This document shows positions 38,982 through 41,835 of a DNA stretch of 41,835 nucleotides, one piece after another. Origin of the DNA: a virus; IMG/VR virus record IMGVR_UViG_3300049617_000022, positions 1 to 41,835 of that record; one strand, 5' to 3'. A program made the translations under genes and the position numbers. The notes under the pieces are model-generated. The model was not told where the DNA came from, made no database searches, and worked only from the letters and a program-made list of their open reading frames with translations. Numbering within the stretch: position 1 is the stretch's first letter; each line of letters begins with the position of its first letter.

Positions 38982-39202
38982 GTATACACCTTCGCTTTAC
39001 GCGCACGTATTAACATTTCATGAATATATCGGGGATAATTAAATTCATTGCGCAATGCAAATGTTGCATACATTTCTTCGCATTTAGTAATGAATTTTGA
39101 ATAACTTAAATCTTTTCCCGGATTCATAAGGGGATAGAGTTCAAGTAGATTCTTTTCATGTTGTTTAGCGTCTATAGCATTGATGTCAATGTTTTCAGAC
39201 AT
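38978..39202 (-). CDS. Small protein, unknown
   Basis: A 74-residue protein behind AAAGGAG. The N-terminus is acidic. The centre (LSYSKFITKCEEMYATFALRNEFNYPRY) and the basic end IRARKAKVY suggest a helical nucleic-acid- or protein-binding unit. It follows one copy of the structured repeat. Confidence 0.65.
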   Translation of the reverse strand: MSENIDINAIDAKQHEKNLLELYPLMNPGKDLSYSKFITKCEEMYATFALRNEFNYPRYIHEMLIRARKAKVYT

Positions 39203-39291
39203 TTTGTTTCTCCTTTAAAGTTTATAAAGATAATCCATAATAGGTACAATCTGACCTATTTTGTACTTGTACTGTACCTATTAGTATTACC
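39203..39291 (-). repeat. Structured intergenic element, copy 2
   Basis: Outer stem GGTAAT (39291-39286) with ATTATC (39234-39229). The inner stem of 11 pairs joins 39283-39273 to 39248-39238. An AAAGGAG ribosome site and the ATG at 39202 follow. The stop codon of the upstream gene lies inside the outer stem. Confidence 0.75.
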
Positions 39292-39442
39292 CAATTAATG
39301 CTTGTTCTGCTGCATCATTAGCGAGTATTTCATCTAGTGCTGATTCAGGTAATGTTTCCATAATCCAATACAGCAACATTTGTTTGTCATAATCTCTTTC
39401 GAGAATGTCATACACTTTTTCTAATTTCTGTTCTAATGTCAT
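39287..39442 (-). CDS. Small acidic helical protein
   Basis: A 51-residue helical, acidic protein (EQKLEKVYDILERDYDKQM, then LPESALDEILANDAAEQAL). Its start overlaps a 15-codon frame just upstream, and its stop is part of the structured repeat. No family is recognised. Confidence 0.6.
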   Translation of the reverse strand: MTLEQKLEKVYDILERDYDKQMLLYWIMETLPESALDEILANDAAEQALIG

Positions 39443-39486
39443 ATTAAAACGCCATAACCGAATCTGGTTTGTACTTCGTATTTCAT
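39439..39486 (-). CDS. Possible 15-residue coupling peptide
   Basis: A 15-codon frame (MKYEVQTRFGYGVLI) connects two genes by ATGA-type overlaps at both ends. Its sequence resembles the start of the upstream protein (MPKYEVWYWVTSTYGG), so it may be the remnant of a duplicated gene kept for translational coupling. Confidence 0.4.
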   Translation of the reverse strand: MKYEVQTRFGYGVLI

Positions 39487-39671
39487 TCTGTTACCTCATC
39501 AATATCGCCACTATAAATAATTTCAGCGGCATCTCTAAGATAGCCACCATCAATTTTAATATCTGGATGACAATTGAGTGCATCAATAGCGTCATCTTCA
39601 TTATCAGCTTCGATAGTGACAGATCCGCCATAAGTTGATGTTACCCAATACCAGACTTCATATTTTGGCAT
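39483..39671 (-). CDS. Small beta-alpha protein, unknown
   Basis: A 62-residue protein: PKYEVWYWVTSTYGGSVTIEA followed by DNEDDAIDALNCHPDI. This beta hairpin plus helix layout is common in small phage proteins of unknown role. It has AAGGA in its leader, which is one copy of the structured repeat. Confidence 0.65.
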   Translation of the reverse strand: MPKYEVWYWVTSTYGGSVTIEADNEDDAIDALNCHPDIKIDGGYLRDAAEIIYSGDIDEVTE

Positions 39672-39740
39672 AGCGTATTTCCTTAAGTTATGTTTAAAGT
39701 AAATCTGTAAAGCGCACTCTGACTACGCTTTGAGATTACT
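39672..39740 (-). repeat. Structured intergenic element, copy 3
   Basis: Outer stem AGTAA (39740-39736) with TTACT (39702-39698). The inner hairpin AAAGCG/CGCTTT joins 39731-39726 to 39714-39709. A TTTAAACATAACTTAAGGA segment then leads to the start. The upstream stop codon is within the outer stem. Confidence 0.7.
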
Positions 39741-39969
39741 CTATGATTGCGACATAATCGCCACAAGGCAGTAATGCTAATGGGAAATGATGTGGTACAG
39801 TCCAACCTAATTTTGACACCATAAATTCATCCACTAACAGCCTGACAAAATCTATATCTTCCATATTTGATGGACGCTCTTTTGTTAAGCTTTGATGTTT
39901 AGTAAATGCTTTATATCTATAATCTTTGGTAGCAGTGGCAGCTAGGTATCTAATTTGTATTGCTCTCAT
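39736..39969 (-). CDS. Small protein, unknown
   Basis: A 77-residue protein (MRAIQIRYLAATATKDYRYKAF). The N-terminal part resembles small phage proteins with an RYL-ATxTK-RYKA pattern. The rest is FVRLLVDEFMVSKLGW and a short hydrophobic end. It overlaps the upstream gene by ATGA. Confidence 0.65.
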   Translation of the reverse strand: MRAIQIRYLAATATKDYRYKAFTKHQSLTKERPSNMEDIDFVRLLVDEFMVSKLGWTVPHHFPLALLPCGDYVAIIE

Positions 39970-40127
39970 GATTGTTCTTCCTTTGTGAAACCGTCAAAGT
40001 ATTTACCTTCTACGCTTGTAGACGGGTCATTGCAGTGTGCTTTCGCTTCTTCAAGCGTTAAGCCTGTTGCAATAATTCTTTGACGATTTGACTTGAAATA
40101 GAATCTAACTATTTTATAAGTTTCCAT
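39966..40127 (-). CDS. Conserved small phage protein (GLTLEEAKAHCNDPSTS)
   Basis: A 53-residue protein: METYKIVRFYFKSNRQRII, then GLTLEEAKAHCNDPSTS and KYFDGFT. This signature of a short hairpin, GLTLEEAxAHCxDPxTS and a closing aromatic-Asp-Gly is widely seen in phage genomes of many hosts. The function is unknown. AAAGGA precedes it in the structured repeat. Confidence 0.75.
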   Translation of the reverse strand: METYKIVRFYFKSNRQRIIATGLTLEEAKAHCNDPSTSVEGKYFDGFTKEEQS

Positions 40128-40195
40128 TTTGTTTTCCTTTCAGTTAGTAATTAAAGATAATCTATAGGGAGTGCATAACACTCCCGAACATTACC
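40128..40195 (-). repeat. Structured intergenic element, copy 4
   Basis: Outer stem GGTAAT (40195-40190) with ATTATC (40161-40156). The inner hairpin GGGAGTG/CACTCCC joins 40185-40179 to 40173-40167 with a five-base loop. AACTGAAAGGA then leads to the ATG at 40127. Confidence 0.75.
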
Positions 40196-40196
40196 C

Positions 40197-40514
40197 TTAG
40201 GATATGTGTTGTTCTAATTTGTAAACCATTTGATGATCTGGTGTTGCCTCGTTTTCCATTCTACGAGTGATGATTAAATTGATTGAGCCATCATCATTTG
40301 TACCCATGTATAATTCTTTTGCTTTTGGAAAATCCACATGGGATTGTGTCCAAGAGCCATCTTTGCAAGTATTGAGTGTAAATCCGCGAGTAGAGACAGT
40401 GTTTACAGTTCTATACTCAGATTGATGTGGTGGAACTTCTTTATACCAAGAGTTATGTACCAACCGCCATTTGTATAAATGGCAATTACGTTTCAAGTCT
40501 GCTAGTGTTTTCAT
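40197..40514 (-). CDS. Small protein, unknown
   Basis: A 105-residue protein with an aromatic N-terminal half (YKWRLVHNSWYKEVPPHQSEY) and a beta region (TVSTRGFTLNTCKDGSWTQSHVDFPKAKEL) ending in DDGSINLIITRR. It may be a single mixed domain. No known family is recognised. Confidence 0.65.
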   Translation of the reverse strand: MKTLADLKRNCHLYKWRLVHNSWYKEVPPHQSEYRTVNTVSTRGFTLNTCKDGSWTQSHVDFPKAKELYMGTNDDGSINLIITRRMENEATPDHQMVYKLEQHIS

Positions 40515-40584
40515 ATATTTTCCTTTTAGTTAAGTATTAAAGTAATCTACTGGTGACACGTGCGAGTGCCACCGCTACATTACT
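40515..40584 (-). repeat. Structured intergenic element, copy 5
   Basis: Outer stem AGTAAT (40584-40579) with ATTACT (40546-40541). The inner hairpin GGTGGCAC/GTGTCACC (one G-U) joins 40573-40566 to 40559-40552. AACTAAAAGGA follows before the ATG at 40514. The stop codon of the upstream gene is in the outer stem. Confidence 0.75.
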
Positions 40585-40828
40585 CCCAATGTTTGCTGGT
40601 GATTTCATCTGGATAGATACGATTTGTTTTGATAAGCGCATATAGTACGGGTTTAGGTAGCTCTGTCACACCGTCATAATCAGTTAGCATGTTTTGGTCA
40701 TCAAACCACAAGCCACCAGAGCGATCCTCACCAAATATGTTGTGTTCGAAGTATCCATACTTGGCATGGGTATCTATTTTGATAGTGTACTTATCGTTTA
40801 ATATATCTAGGTCGAAGTTATAACTCAT
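40580..40828 (-). CDS. Small beta-rich protein, unknown
   Basis: An 82-residue acidic protein (SYNFDLDILNDKYTIKI, then GEDRSGGLWFDDQNMLTDYDG). The GGLWF segment and following acidic turn suggest a compact beta fold. It overlaps the upstream gene by ATGA. Confidence 0.65.
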   Translation of the reverse strand: MSYNFDLDILNDKYTIKIDTHAKYGYFEHNIFGEDRSGGLWFDDQNMLTDYDGVTELPKPVLYALIKTNRIYPDEITSKHWE

Positions 40829-41136
40829 AATGATTCTCCCAACAAATTAGCTTTGAGAGATTTCTCTAGCTTGTTTTGTTGTTCGTACATCATGAGCCTT
40901 AACTGTGCCAGCTCACCAATATTGAGTGAATCAATCAGACCTGCAATGATACGTGCTTCTGATAGTTTGCCATGTACGTCTGCAATGCCTTTCTCATATC
41001 CAGACCACCAATTACGTTGATATGCCATATCGTTTGCTTCTGCTTCTGTATATGTCACATCTGATTTAGTGCAGTAGTTACGATAGTTGTCGTATGCTTC
41101 TGACATCATTCGGCGCATTTCAGTAATGATATTCAT
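40825..41136 (-). CDS. First gene of left operon, unknown
   Basis: A 103-residue helical protein (MNIITEMRRMMSEAYDNYRNYC, and ELAQLRLMMYEQQNKLEKSLKANLL at the end). It is nearest to the leftward promoter candidate at 41249-41277 and is preceded by a structured-repeat copy. As first gene of an early-type operon it may act on the host. No family is recognised. Confidence 0.65.
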   Translation of the reverse strand: MNIITEMRRMMSEAYDNYRNYCTKSDVTYTEAEANDMAYQRNWWSGYEKGIADVHGKLSEARIIAGLIDSLNIGELAQLRLMMYEQQNKLEKSLKANLLGESL

Positions 41137-41210
41137 GTTTCTATTTCCTTGTTTAAGTTATAAAGATAATCTTCATGTGAGCCTATTGAATACAGCCCAC
41201 ACTAAGATTA
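41137..41210 (-). repeat. Structured intergenic element, copy 6
   Basis: Outer stem TAATCTT (41210-41204) with AAGATTA (41173-41167). The inner GTGTG/CACAT stem lies next to it. AACTTAAACAAGGA leads to the ATG at 41136. It is the most divergent copy and sits in the 5' leader of the operon. Confidence 0.65.
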
Positions 41211-41248
41211 ACTTTAAGGAAAAATAGCTAGCATGTTATTTCCATTTA

Positions 41249-41277
41249 ACTATGCTAGTCAGTGATTAACTTGTTAA
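41249..41277 (-). promoter_or_regulatory. Leftward early promoter candidate
   Basis: On the minus strand TTAACA (41277-41272) and CATAGT (41254-41249) are 17 bases apart. That is five of six and four of six matches to sigma-70 boxes. An inverted repeat CTAGCAT/ATGCTAG (about 41227-41257) overlaps the -10 region and could be an operator. It would drive the whole left operon. Confidence 0.5.
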
Positions 41278-41724
41278 AGAGCGTTTGGAACTGGCAGTAG
41301 TTCGCGCCTATTTACTTGTGTTAGCGTTCTAAACAACGCCTTCAGTCTGATAGTGCTAGTACTGGCAGTGATACCAGTGGGCAAGGTGAGAGAGCTATAG
41401 ATAGCTCGTCATTAGCTCGACTTAACGAGAACACCTGCTATTATGACGGATTGACCTATCAAACCCTGCCAACTGATCAAGAACTACACTGGACAACTTA
41501 TAACCCATTACCAGTGAATAACTAGTCTTGATGGGCATATTACACCACGATAACCAACGGGTTACAACTATACTTGCGAGTCATTATTTATAATTTACCT
41601 ATATCTGCATACCTGCGCGCAAGGCTGTAACCATGCGGGTTTCAAGGCTATCAGCCTGTCTACTAAAGCTGATTGATAACCCCGAAACTTAATGATGATT
41701 GGCTATTGGATGACAGGTGGATGA
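41278..41724. other. Gene-free region with inverted repeats before the terminal repeat
   Basis: No credible gene was found in these roughly 450 bases. Visible elements are two copies of ACTGGCAGT (about 41290 and 41361), the near-perfect palindrome GAGCTAT-AG-ATAGCTC (about 41392-41407), repeated CCAGTG words, and a nested stem joining GTTTC 41639-41643 to GAAAC 41684-41688 and ATCAGC 41650-41655 to GCTGAT 41668-41673. It continues into the repeat-rich region before the small terminase once the genome is closed. It may hold operators, a rightward promoter or part of a packaging site. Confidence 0.5.
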
Positions 41725-41835
41725 TATTTTTATTCACGCTTTACGCAAACATTATTTTGTACTGTTGTACTGTTACATGAGTACACGAAATCCTGTGTGT
41801 GCTGCTGTACTTATGTAATGGTGTAATGGTGTATG
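41725..41835. repeat. Terminal direct repeat, right copy
   Basis: Identical to bases 1-111 over its whole length, so the last base of the window continues at base 112. This closes the genome. Confidence 0.95.

Noticed and set aside
1-41835. Temperate lifestyle suggested by Cro-like and Xre-like regulators
   Set aside because: No integrase, excisionase, attachment site or partition gene could be recognised, so lysogeny is not claimed.

Overview
The window is a complete, or nearly complete, tailed-phage genome. It is AT-rich and densely packed, with no bacterial housekeeping genes. Its first 111 bases recur exactly as its last 111, so the molecule closes into a circle of about 41,724 bp. The order small terminase, large terminase, portal, scaffold, coat, gp4-like, gp10-like, three ejection-type proteins, tail fibre follows the P22 plan. 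This indicates a short-tailed (podovirus) phage, probably of a Gram-negative host. No integrase, DNA polymerase or helicase was found. Lifestyle is therefore open, and replication probably depends on host enzymes.

Layout. (1) 1-20506, rightward: packaging, head, tail and fibre genes, with a few small accessory genes including a Tad2-like (DUF2829) anti-Thoeris candidate between scaffold and coat. (2) 20507-25270, leftward: a small secreted protein, a 399-aa virion-type protein with its own promoter, and a recombination block (DUF669, Gp157-like, Sak4-like ATPase) with a Cro/YdaS-type regulator. (3) 25296-25346: divergent promoters sharing one palindromic -35 box. (4) 25369-34587, rightward: Xre regulator, AdoMet decarboxylase-like protein, tRNA-Asn, a roughly 470-nt structured RNA candidate, RtcB RNA ligase, a Lar-like protein, a Prs-like/Nampt-like pair matching the NARP1 NAD+ restoration pathway, many small membrane or Cys-rich proteins, and a sigma region-4 protein. 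(5) 34588-37560, rightward: replication initiator carrying internal iterons, VRR-NUC nuclease, M15 endolysin and holin candidate. (6) 37639-41136, leftward: sixteen tiny early-type genes. They are either coupled by ATGA/TAATG-type overlaps or separated by six copies of a structured repeat that ends in the ribosome binding site. (7) 41137-41835: a noncoding leftward promoter region leading into the terminal repeat.

How it fits together. Several genes look like damage control against host immunity. Tad2 would sequester the Thoeris signal. The Prs-like/Nampt-like pair would rebuild NAD+. RtcB and a tRNA could restore cleaved tRNAs. Lar-like and possibly AdoMet-consuming activities could blunt restriction. 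The three features most worth a closer look are the structured RNA at 26011-26480, the six-copy hairpin/RBS element of the left operon, and the Prs/Nampt pair. All assignments come from reading the sequence; no database search was run.
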